Shown here in pieces: positions 22,165-32,378 of a stretch of DNA of 64,000 nucleotides. This DNA is from Obelidium mucronatum (taxonomy: Eukaryota > Chytridiomycota > Chytridiomycetes > Chytridiales > Chytriomycetaceae): the NCBI GenBank assembly GCA_025765595.1, contig JAIVFH010000083.1, positions 89,763 through 153,762 on the forward strand, written 5' to 3'. Position 1 is the first letter of the stretch. Each line of letters opens with the position of its first letter. The notes under the pieces are model-generated. The model was given only the letters and a program-made list of their open reading frames with translations, was not told the origin of the DNA and searched no databases. A program made the translations under genes and the position numbers.

Positions 22165-22524
22165 TCAGCGTCCAAAGATTTCTTTCTTCAACACCTTGAT
22201 TTTGCCAATGATTGCCTCTCCAAGGGATTCCCCTTCTTCTTCTTCCTCTGTCATATATTCATCAAATGGCTCCAACTTTGTTGGCTCGTCAGTTTCCTCC
22301 CCCTTTTCAGTTTCTTCCTTTGTTTCTGCCATGGGGTTGATTGTTTCCTCCTCTATGTCATTCTTGATTTTTGCCCATTGGTCATTGAAGCTGTTCTCCT
22401 TTTCCTTCATCCAGATCTCCATCTTTTCTTCCAGCTCTCCTTTTACTCTTTCCATTTCTGCTTCCATCTTTCTCTCCATTTCTGCTTTTATTGCTGCCAC
22501 TTCCACTTGAACAGCCCGTTTCAA
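22165..22524 (-). pseudogene. Coiled-coil ORF1-like peptide of retroelement
   Basis: This is an open frame of about 119 codons rich in Glu and Lys (VKGELEEKMEIWMKEKENSF) and strongly predicted coiled coil by eye, ending in an acidic patch. It lies between the zinc knuckle near 22880 and the RNase H-like part. It resembles ORF1 proteins of non-LTR elements in composition and place, not by a specific motif. Confidence 0.45.
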
Positions 22525-23625
22525 CTCCTCCTTCTGATCCTCCTCTGTTTGTATGGTTCTTCAAAGGGGGCTTGTTCCTGCTGTGGCAAAACCTTGTAGG
22601 GAAGTTCTTTGAGCTTTGGTCAGGATTCTGTTTGAGGTTGGGTCTATTTGTTTGCTTTGTCTGGTGGTTGGTGAGTGGGCGTAGTTGCTTGTAGATGTTG
22701 ATGTTGATGTGGTCGCATCCTCTTGCTTGAGCTTCAGACAGTCTGATACCCTTGTTTTCCAGTGATAAGACTCACTTCTTCCCCGTTCATGTTGCTGTAG
22801 CTTGGTCGGTCCCCAAGTTTCATCAGACGTGTTTGGACTGCTTTGTTGCGGGTGTTGCAGTTTTGCTGCAGATGGTCCCAGTGGCAGTGTTTGCAGTCGT
22901 CGTGTGTCAGGACTTTTAATATAAGTCCCATATTAAATAAAAAAAGTAGGATAAGGTCAATGTAAAGATATCCAAGAAGGATAATCCAAGAGCAGAAGGA
23001 GGAAGTCCACAAGAAATGGATAAAGGAACTGACAGGCCTAGTCTGACAGAGGAGCAGTGGGTCCCAATTCTAAAGGAGTTAAAGGCTCAGTGGGAGATTT
23101 GGTTCCTAGGATTGCTCTACAATTTGTCAATACTTCTATTCCTGAGCATTTGCCTCTTGAAATCACTTCCAGATAGTATTACTCCCAGTTCATTCCATTC
23201 AAAGAAAGCCCAGAGACTCAAGGATTGAAGAAAGTGTTCAGGAGCCTTGATGGAGTGCCATAAGCACAACAGACACCCTGTTGTTCATTTTAGTCTTCTG
23301 TGTCTTTTCCACAACTGACATCATTGAATGAAAATTGGGATCCAAAATTTTGTCACAATGACAAGTAAAGCTGATGATGACTCTGCTATTCAAACATGGC
23401 CCCCTTCTTATGGTACATGTCTCTCTTTGGCGGCTATCTGACTTCTGACTTTGGCGGCTATCTGACTTAACTTTTCAATGCAAGTAGCATATCCCATAGT
23501 GTCATTAGTATTTTGTGTCCAACGGTGCTCAGGCTCTTGCCTTCTTTGTACTTGCCCCATGCACGATAACCAGTAAGGTTGCTCCTGTTGGTTCAAAAGG
23601 TAATAGATTGCTTGTTTGCAGCAAA

Positions 23626-23628
<3 letters not shown>

Positions 23629-23659
<31 letters not shown>
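23629..23659 (+). repeat. Run of 31 C
   Basis: Counterpart of the 28-base G run in the left arm. Confidence 0.98.
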
Positions 23660-23990
23660 ACTGAAAACACGTAAGTACTGAGATTTAAGAAAGAGGGAAT
23701 ATGCTTTCCCACATCTGGCCAACTAATTCCACCACATTGCCCACCCATATTGGGAAGAAACCCGACTAGCAATAACAATGTCCTTAAATCGAGCAACAAA
23801 TAGTCAGGGAATTCATTCCAAACCTTTTGGCTATACCTATAAGGTAAACACGGGTATACGGCTCATACCTGAACATGCCATGTGATGAGCGTTTTGTAAC
23901 GTTAGTTGTACTGATTTTTTGGTCTCACATGAAATCCAGGTGGACATGTCAAGCAGGATTATTAAGTAGCTCTTAGACAAGAAGTCATAT

Positions 23991-24063
23991 GCCCGGCTAG
24001 CTCAATCGGTAGAGCGTAAGACTCTTAATCTTAAGGTTGTGGGTTCGACCCCCACGTCGGGCT
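23991..24063 (+). tRNA. tRNA-Lys (CTT), right copy
   Basis: Same sequence as the copy at 17323-17395, on the opposite strand. Anticodon CTT within CTCTTAA, T arm GGTTCGACCCC. Confidence 0.94.
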
Positions 24064-24216
24064 ATAGTTTACGATTAATTTTTCGTAATATGGTTCGTTA
24101 CCCGCGAACAAGTTGAAATGGTGATTTTGAATAAGTTCACAACCGCAATCAAAATTTGATTAGGATTTTTACTTGCTCAGTAGTACAATGGTACACACTT
24201 CATCTTCGAGTCATAT

Positions 24217-24289
24217 GGGGATCTAGCTCAAATGGTAGAGCGCTCGCTTAGCATGCGAGAGGCACTGGGATCAATGCCCAGGTTCTCCA
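24217..24289 (+). tRNA. tRNA-Ala (AGC), right copy
   Basis: Same as the copy at 17099-17171, including the acceptor U-U mismatch. Anticodon AGC within TTAGCAT. Confidence 0.92.
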
Positions 24290-24465
24290 CACTAGCCTTT
24301 TTTGCATTGTCCAACTCTGCCATCACCTACAAAATTATAGTGCCAAACAAACTTGGACTTTATTTGGGCTACAAGTAGCGAACTCCATCGGGTAAACTGG
24401 TTATGCACAAAAAAAACACAGAACTCCACAAGCACGAAATTTCGACTTTTAAGACTGGCAAAAAA

Positions 24466-24661
24466 GAGGACACCGAAACCCCACCAATCCACAGCACGAG
24501 TATATCTACCACCTTGTATAATTTCTGGTGCCATGTATTCCGCGGTTCCGCAGTACGTTTTTGTTGTTTGATTGAATCCCATTTTGCCTTTACAGATTCC
24601 ATAATCAGCAAGCTTAATGTGTCCGTCAGCACACATGAGGATATTATCGAGTTTCAAGTCG
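24466..24661 (-). pseudogene. AGC (PKC-like) kinase exon fragment, right copy
   Basis: Mirror copy of the fragment at 16727-16925, encoding the same peptide (LKLDNILMCADGHIKLADYG through MAPEII and VDWWGFGVL) and keeping the acceptor site. The reading frame is still open in both copies. Confidence 0.85.
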
Positions 24662-25100
24662 CTGTACACCCAGAAATAAAAAAGAAAGAACCCCAGTTTT
24701 AATGGACCAGTAGTACATAGAACAGTCGTCTGTTGAAATTGAAAACTGGTACAGTCCAATTTGAAAATAAATTATGAAATAAAGAGGAAAGGATCCGAGA
24801 AAGAATGAGGACAAGGTATGTTCGTATTCTGTGCCTTCGTTATGTAAATACTGTGTGCCTCCGGAGAAATACACGGACATAATACTCATGTTCTATTCTA
24901 AGTGATCTAATGGCATCTCTTGGATAAGCCATTGTGACGCAAAAAATAGCTTTGGGACTTTTCTCTACCCATGACTGGAGTTAAGGAATTGGCAGTAAGT
25001 CTGGGACTCTTCTTTCGCAATATCTTGACTTCGGATACCAGTATGAAAAGAGTCTCAAGAATTTATTTTGATATAACGGTAATTTTTTCAAGTTCATGAT

Positions 25101-25171
25101 GCATTGATGGTTTAGTGGCATAATTACCGCCTGCCACGCGGTAGTCCCGGGTTCGATTCCCGGTCAATGCA
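25101..25171 (+). tRNA. tRNA-Gly (GCC), right copy
   Basis: Same as the copy at 16221-16291; anticodon GCC in CTGCCAC, B box GGTTCGATTCC. Confidence 0.96.
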
Positions 25172-25383
25172 TTTTGCCTGTCCTGGGACGGGAAATGTTT
25201 TGCAGAATGGTTTGCATTTTCTGCCAAGAGGTTGCAGATTTCTGCAGGAACACAAGTCATACCGCGCAAAATGATGATTCATGAATATGAATCAAAAACA
25301 ACTTTATGACCAAAAAAACAAAAAAAAAAAATTTAAGTGAAGGCAATCAGTGATCATCTACAACAACGGTTGGCAACGGCACA

Positions 25384-26466
25384 TTATCTTGGCCTGTTGA
25401 TGCACTGCGGGTCTTTGATGCACTGCGCTGTTTTACAGATTTTGCCAAGTCTGCAGTTACATATGCGTAAATAGTCATCAATTTCGTTCTTTTTGTTTAC
25501 ACAGAGCTTCAAGTCTTGAATAATTCCGTCTTCCAATTGGTAGCACCATCCATGAACTGAAAGCTCTTGGCCTCGATCCCAGGCATTCTAGACACATTCA
25601 GTCTCGTCAGAACAAACTCAATATTCTGCAATTCTTGGGCAAACCTGGACAATCGTGGTGTGGCAAATATTCAAGACAGATTTGGCAACATTCAATTCAA
25701 TCAAAGCAGTTGCTTGTTCGGCAGGCGTAAGACCGGCAAGTTTATCTTTGTTGGTGTTGTAGATATCTTTGATGTTACGAAGCCTTTGCGAAAAACGTCC
25801 AGGTATCAAAAGCTGCAACATGAATAAAAACAAATCAAAAATACGAACCAGTTGTCAATCAATCCATACTGCTTATTGGACATGGCAGTCAAACAGCCGC
25901 CGCACTGATAGTGGCCTAACAGCACAGAATACCATTATCGAACAGCAATGCCACATGCATACAAACGATTCTTACCACAAACAATGATATGCTTGACTTT
26001 CAGCACATCTACGGCATACTGGATGACTGACAGGCAGGACAGATCAGTGTGGGTAACAACGTTCGCAATATTCCTATGAACAAACAAATCTCCAGGTCCC
26101 AGACCACAAACGAATTCAGCCGGTACTCGAGAATCAGAGCAACCTAACGGATAGAATGCATCATTACTAAATTCACCAATAGATCAATCCCTTAAATGGA
26201 GCTGTGTAGTGTACGATTGAAAGAAGCAACGGCAATCAAAGATATCATGGTTTCAGAGCGGTGAAAATGACAGGACTCTTACCGATCCAGAGGATCTCAG
26301 GCGTTTGCTGCTTAGCCAGCCTCTCAAGCAGACCCGGGTTTGCAGCTCTCATGCTAGTCGCCCACTCCCTGTTGTTGTTGAGGAGTTCTGCCAAAGTGTC
26401 CACATGTGTTGGATCATGTACAGATGCAGCAGTACTGTCTGCTGGCGACGGGACATTCGAGAGCAT
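25384..26466 (-). CDS. Beta-class carbonic anhydrase
   Basis: This zinc enzyme interconverts CO2 and bicarbonate. Five exons join in phase: 26466-26283, 26143-25976, 25915-25849, 25783-25645 and 25587-25384. Family marks are LLNNNREWA, the zinc-ligand and catalytic motif [23 protein letters not shown], and HYQCGGC with the other two zinc ligands. The end ([20 protein letters not shown]) is also typical. After that comes a Cys-rich tail ([20 protein letters not shown]) that I do not know from the family. The first exon has no evident mitochondrial presequence, so a cytosolic enzyme is likely. Confidence 0.95.
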
Positions 26467-26619
26467 TTGTGCGAATATTTTGAAACAATATCAATAAAAG
26501 TGCCTAAGTAAATATTCTTCCGTATTGATCCGTACGCCACAAGACACCATTAAAGGGCATGGGCAAAATGGATGCTCTTTATATCCTTTTAATGCCCCAA
26601 AGTTTTCAAAAATTAAAAA

Positions 26620-28551
26620 TCACAGTGCTTTCGCCTTGTACAACACAATGTAAGCAGTGTGCCAATCTAATAGACCAATCTTAACTTTCCAAGATAAAAT
26701 ACAAAAGACAGCAACTTACCGCCCCCACCCTCAAGTTTCGTAATCTCTTCCTCATTCACCATTGACACAGTGTCATCGTCGAACTTCCACCATTCTCCTT
26801 TCTCATTCTTCATCCAGCCAATGTAATGACCTGAATTCGCGCCCAATCCGCGATGGGTTAAAACTGCCACTAGTTCATATTGACCAGACGGATTGCATCC
26901 AATGTCGTTTGTCAACGAGGGGTCGACACTTAAAGAAGCCATGATGGCTTGATTTGTAACGGCATTGGATTGTGAGGTTGAGTCAACGTCCATGGGTGCA
27001 GGTCCTTGTTCGCCAACAGGATTCTTTTTCGCTTTCTGTGATTAAGTTGATGAGAAGAACATAAAAACCAAAAAGATAAAGTTTCCGGACCTTTGCAGCT
27101 GCTTTTTCCTCTTCCACCTTTTTCAAGTGGAGTTTCGCAGGACTAAGTTTCTCAAGCAGGTTGATGTCACATAACGATGACATGTCTAAATCAAACGGAA
27201 ATTTGACTCGCTGAAAAAAAAGAACCACATAGAATAATCCAGTTAATTATGGCAATAAAAACATGGGATCAAACACACCTTCAAAATCTTGGCCTTGATT
27301 CTCTCAGAAGCTTTCCATTGGAATCGGACAAAGTTGATAGTAAGATAAGTTGGAAGTCGCGTGATCTTAGTGACTTTCTTGTAGACGGCAGTTCTGCCAA
27401 GTGACTCTGAATTCTTTTCAATTGTTTCAACGAAGTTGTTTTCTAGATCTGTAAGCTGTGAGATGCCAAAAAAAACAGGCCATAAGCGGTATTTCAGAAG
27501 CAGTGGGAGTTATACCATGTAAGTCGACACTCCAGATCCAATATTAGCCTTCAATTGACGAAAAGTCCCAACTTCGACTTTAGCACCTTCAGAAGGAGCT
27601 TCTGGGCAGGTCATTGTAGAAATGGTTTCTCCCGTAAAATATTGATCAATGAACTTTTTTGAAGGGTCCACTAGGCCATCCGCGTCAAATCCAGGAGCCT
27701 TTTCAGAAAGCGCTGAAATAATTTCCCCCCAACACTCTTCCGCATCCTGTTGCATGAAGCCGTGGTTGTTTTGTTCCGCGAATTGTTGAAAGTTTGAACG
27801 TAGAACTTGGAGAAAGACGAGCGGTGTAACGGCGTCTCCAGAGTTTGCGAGTTGAGTATACAGCCCTGACATACTTTTTAAAAGATTTGAGCGCGCATCT
27901 TGGTTGAATGTTGCAGGAACACTGGAATGTTAATGGTATGAAAATTAGTATGAATCCTGCTTGGTTGCGAGCAATTACCCCTTCAATGAAGTTTGCAGTT
28001 CAGGGACAGCACGAAGACATTGGAGAGTTGCGTTCATGTAGCAAGTATTTCCCAGGTTTGTTAAACCTGCTGGAACTTTAAGCTGTGTGCATTTATGAGT
28101 GAAAAAGACTACAAAGAACCAATAGCGTACCGCTTTAGCAAGTTGTGTGTCGGATAAGTCTTCCACGAATTGAGTTTGAGTAGTTGGAGCTTTTGGGAGT
28201 TCGCCAGCCGTTCCCATTAACTGAGTTGCATTTAATACACCCCTAATCATTATCACTATTGCCACACCATCAACACTTGGCCCTCCTTCAGACCCAAAGA
28301 GCGCATGTCCGCATCGTCCTTGAGAGTTCCACCTTTCACAAGGATCTTCTGGCGGTCGGGTTCAACGCCAGTCAGGGCAAACAGCTGCTTCTTAAATTCA
28401 AGTCCAGGCAAAGCTTCGGCAACTTCAATCTCGTCAAACTTTTTGCCGTTCCATTTTACAGAGACTTTTGGTGTTCAGTTGGGTCGGTTGGTGTTTGTCG
28501 GTTAGTTGGCGGTTGGTGCTGGTGGTTATTGGACGCGTATAGACCTTTCAT
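26620..28551 (-). CDS. UBP6: Proteasomal deubiquitinase USP14/Ubp6
   Basis: USP14/Ubp6 binds the 26S proteasome and removes ubiquitin. Nine exons join in phase: 28551-28545, 28464-28268, 28220-28131, 28082-27979, 27921-27516, 27455-27279, 27210-27091, 27035-26720 and 26666-26620. The N-terminal ubiquitin-like domain starts [19 protein letters not shown] and has [10 protein letters not shown]. The Cys box is [20 protein letters not shown], then [11 protein letters not shown], and the His box is [13 protein letters not shown] followed by WWKFDDD. The first exon carries only ATGAAAG, and intron 1 uses the unusual donor GTCTAT. The C-terminus ([10 protein letters not shown]) matches the family end. 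Confidence 0.95.
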
Positions 28552-28696
28552 TTTCAGTCAATTTTCAGTTGATTTTTGTGGGCTTTTATTGGACGTCACT
28601 TATTATAACTTTGAATCCGAATTTGACAAAAAGAAGTCCTGCAATAGAAGGAATATTAATGAGAATAATTTGGAAGTCAGCCAGTATTGAATCCGA

Positions 28697-29368
28697 TCAT
28701 ACCTTTTGCGACTTCAAAACAGCAGCTTTCAAATCCTCGACTTCCTTCCAGCAGTTCAACGTGCGGCCCGAGTTCTGCTTATAGCAAGATACCAATGCCT
28801 GTTCTTTCGCTACGACCTCTGCTTGGGCAACGGATACGGGAGCACTGATGCAATAATACCAAGAATTGAGCAAACATCCCCCACACCCGCCACACACTGC
28901 TTTCTCACATCTTTTGGCGCCGAATCAAATCATCTGCTTCTCGAAGCAACAAATCCGAATTGAGTTTTTCAAAGTTGAGTTTTCGCTGTTTTTGCAATTC
29001 AAGTTCTCTCTGCACTCTGTTCTGCACAACTTCGTCCAATGATTGCTTTCCTTTCGATCCTTTGACTCCTCCGTTTGTCTTTTTTTGGGATGTTTGTGTC
29101 AGATCCAATCGCACGGCAACTCAGATGCAGATACCTCAAGGGCTAGGCCCCTAAGACTACGCAGCATGTTTGGAGTCAAAGAAACAGTCACTGGTCCTTC
29201 GCCTTCGGGTCGTTTGAATTCAATCGTCTCTGGCTGTTTACTTGGTCCCACACCCTGAAGGACGACATCATAGGATTAGACGGACGGCAGGCACATGATA
29301 AAATAGAAGCCGCAGCCAATCAATTGATGTGGTCGATCGCTCATTCCCGCTTTGTTCAGTCTTACCAT
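28697..29368 (-). CDS. MIC19: MICOS subunit MIC19 (CHCH family)
   Basis: MIC19 helps hold cristae junctions in the mitochondrial inner membrane. The start exon is just ATG (29368-29366, donor GTAAGA), followed by exons 29254-29135, 29078-28909 and 28844-28697, all in phase, about 148 residues. The joined N-terminus MGVGPSKQ is a good N-myristoylation signal, as in other MIC19 proteins. Middle: a charged coiled coil (VQRELELQKQRKLNFEKLNS). End: VSCYKQNSGRTLNCWKEVED, the single CHCH half that MIC19 proteins carry. The gene lies 146 bases upstream of the USP14 start on the same strand. Confidence 0.9.
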
Positions 29369-29445
29369 TTCGACTTGTGTTAATTCCAATGAAAAAAAAG
29401 GATAAACAAAATATACATTTTTCTTATTATCACTACTTGATTAAT

Positions 29446-31923
29446 TTATTGCAAATAGAAAATCAAGCACGTCGTAGCACAAGAGCTATTTCCAGTCAAT
29501 CTATCCATCTGTTTCAATATCCCTTGCGAATCAGTTTGCATTCCTTCGACTCCATTGATCTCCTCATCCACAACATGAACCCCATCTTCAGCACCGCGAG
29601 CTGATGTCGATGATTTATGGAAATTCGCAAAATCTTCAAGCAGTTCTGCCATTTCGCTAAACGTGATGCTATCGTCCGTGTGTTGGCGGATGAATCGGGA
29701 ATTCCTCTCCCCAATGTCGCTCGATGTTGTTGTTCCTGATACAAGACATCCCACAACTGCACAAATGATAACGCTTGCAGTTTTTGGAATGCCGGCCTAA
29801 TAAAGAGAAAGGTAACGTATTATGAATGGAGACTTAAGGTAACACCACAAACTCAACTAATTCTTTTTTAACAGCCACTTTAAATAATTTCAAGATTTCT
29901 GAAAACAAGTTGCACTTAAGCGATGCTTTGTTGCATGAGCATGCCTTGGGCCGAAAACATGGACATTCGACATTTATCACTGTACCATACAACTTTTTCA
30001 ATAACTTTGCTCAAAGAGAGACTTCGTTATAGTTACCTATACTAATAAGGCTCTCCTTTAATCCGTCACTATTCCTGGAAAGATTCGCTGCGAGAGCCAA
30101 GGCTGAGAGCAATATAGCGGTGTATCCGTTCCTAACATGGTCGATTGGAGCCCCTTCTTTAAGTTGAGGTGACTGAGAGTCTTCAAGCCTTTGCAGATAT
30201 CTCCAACACAGCAAAATCACTTGTAGCAGCAAGTGAGAACCTCCACATTCATCCAACAACGCACAAAGATGCATATCCTCTGCTGAAGCATCAATCAAGA
30301 ACTGAAGCACAAGGAAAACAAGATCAAAAGCTGGTTTCAAAAGATATGAGATATAGCGGAGCATGATTATCAAACGAAATTCTCGCCTGAAGAAACCGAG
30401 TCAACAACGCCTTGCAAGGACACTTTTTGAAAATCGCGAAACCAGCATGAAAGCGCGTCCAATACAGAGCCCCAAACACTGCTTCTATGCCTTGTAGACA
30501 AAGAGATACTTGATTCTCCTACAAAGAGGCGTCGCAATAATTTGAAATACGCAGTAGTCTGGCGACGCGCGAGAGGCAGCGATATAGCGCTGGTACCACA
30601 ATTCATGCCCCCAGTTCCTCCCCCGCCTCCTTTTGTTTTCTCTTCAGCTGCGAGAGCGACGCATTTTGGGGTTGGACAGGATCGAGCACAAGTGGCTTCA
30701 AAGTTTTGAAGAATCAAACCAACAATGTCCGCATCCGTTAATAGATTTTGAAGACTTGGAGTAGCCACAGATGAAGAAATCCCAATAAATATTTCTAAGC
30801 ATAGTATTCCGATGCACGTGTTGGATACTTGGTGTGGGAGAAGCAGATTTGAAGATTCAATCAGCCTTTTGAAATCCAAAACAAAGTTCCTTTCGTATTT
30901 GCTTCGTGGTAGTGTGGCTAGGACATCGGGTTTCAGCTTGTAATTCTTGATAATGAAGGGAAGGAGCTTTTCGTGTTCCACTAAAATATCAATATTTCGT
31001 CGATCTTGGCACATGATGAAAATAATAAATATGGATATGGATGTTATGATCTGAATAGCAGCAGGAAAATTTGATTTTTAAGTTTAAATAACAGGCCCCT
31101 GTTACAAAGACTTAACCTGATCAGAATCATCCAAAAATTCACAGAATTCAATCAAAACATTGTGTGCTCGAGCCTTCAATAAAAACTGAGGATTCAAAGA
31201 CTTGGATGCAAGTTCGAGATAGCTTGAACGACGCATCCCAATCGGGTTATGCGGACCAAGACCGGATGTGATGTACTCAATCTCATCAGTGAATCGAGTT
31301 GCTTTGCCGGATTCTTTCAACTCATGAACCCCCCGCAGCTCCTTCTTTTTCTATTTTATTTTGGAAGAGTTATTAACCACAAGACATACTCCCGCGCCGT
31401 TTGAGATTTAACATACCTCCTCATCATCATCGCTGGTATCAAGCCCTTCATCAATCGGGCTGCCGCTATCGTCAGCGACAGTGTTCCCACCACCAGTCCG
31501 TCTTCCTGAACGATCCGGCACCGAATCATCAGCATCAGAAGCAGCTTGCAAGAAACTACGTGATTTAGCATAGGTAAGAGCAACTGCAGCATTTGTTTTT
31601 GAGGTTGTTGCAGAATGCGGAGTGGATTTACTCAAGTGCGAGGGAGAAACCAACGTAGAGCGATCGGAAGATAGATGGGATGAAGAAGAACTTGTTTGAA
31701 ACGCGACAGAAGATGTGAAGGAAGCGGATGTAAAATTGTTGCTTGGTGGAATCAAGGGGGGTTTCCCTTCATCAGCAATGACGCTTTCCGCCCTTTTCGA
31801 CCTTTTCTTTACAGGCCGTAACAAGTCAAGTTCTTCTTGTTTTTGTTTGAATGGAATCGGTTCGTTGGTTTCTTTCTGGCTATTCGCTGAAGACGTTGAC
31901 GATGGTCCTTGCGATACTTTCAT
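29446..31923 (-). CDS. Cohesin-release factor WAPL/Rad61
   Basis: WAPL releases cohesin from chromatin. The N-terminal exon is Ser-rich and disordered. The WAPL core starts after the intron at about 31417-31354: ELRGVHELKESGKATRFTDE, then MRRSSYLELASKSL and FLDDSDQ. Later exons give FIMCQDRRNIDILVEHEKLL and the helical repeats. A small exon near 29937-29872 (EILKLFKVAVKKELVEF) restores phase before AGIPKTASVIICAVVGCLV. The intron after VDSVSS (near 30397) fits only with a GC donor. The start is uncertain: I give the first in-frame ATG (31923), but the frame is open to about 32050 and an upstream exon is possible. Confidence 0.85.
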
Positions 31924-32378
31924 TCTGTTTATTCGGCGTAGCTTACTTGGTGATGACTGTCTCGAATGCGGCGCAGAGATTAACTCCGGCTGTTCAATGG
32001 ACGTGTGAAGCACGGCAGTCGCTGTGTGAAAGGACTTAAGTTTGCTTCACTTGTACTATGACATTCTCAACTGTCTGCCGCCTGTAGTGGATCCGCATTG
32101 CCGCTTGCGCTCTGCTCTCCTTTGTCTTCAATTGCTGTTGTTGAAAAGAGACTAACGACGAAAGTGTCAAGCGAGACTCTTCAAACAGCAGCACTTTACC
32201 GCTTTGCTTCGGGCGACTGCTCGATGCGGCTTGCCGCAACCACAGAACGCGCTGCTGTTCCGTCGCTGTGTTTCTTTTTGTACGTGACGAGAATCCTCCG
32301 CTGCGGCTGCTGCATCGAATTGTTTTTTTGTTTTTGTTTTTTTGTTTTTGAATTCTGGCTGTTGAGTTGAGTGAAGCA

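Larger units (their letters stand above)
18499..22912 (-). mobile_element. Retroelement remnant (probably non-LTR, minus strand)
   Basis: The spacer of the inverted repeat reads on the minus strand as a degraded element. From its 5' side it has a zinc-knuckle peptide (CKHCHWDHLQQNC, near 22900-22860), a Glu/Lys-rich coiled coil (22524-22165), an RNase H-like stretch (21037-20426), and a second Cys/His peptide (CLICNQSMDSNQDKFGFHTH near 20050-19990). A short T tract at 18499-18508 may be the poly(A) tail of the minus strand. I see no reverse transcriptase YADD region or endonuclease, and frames are interrupted, so it is defective. Bases 19080-19950 hold no ORF of interest apart from tRNA-like pieces. 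Confidence 0.6.
22913..25258. repeat. Right arm of large inverted repeat
   Basis: Reverse complement of 16085-18470, with the same tRNA genes, kinase fragment and homopolymer. Scattered substitutions and small indels separate the arms, for example in the bases before tRNA-Gly and in the homopolymer length. Confidence 0.9.

Noticed and set aside
20685..22599. Plus-strand hydrophobic open frames in the inverted-repeat spacer
   Set aside because: Phe/Leu/Ser-rich translations are the antisense of Lys/Glu-rich retroelement coding on the minus strand.
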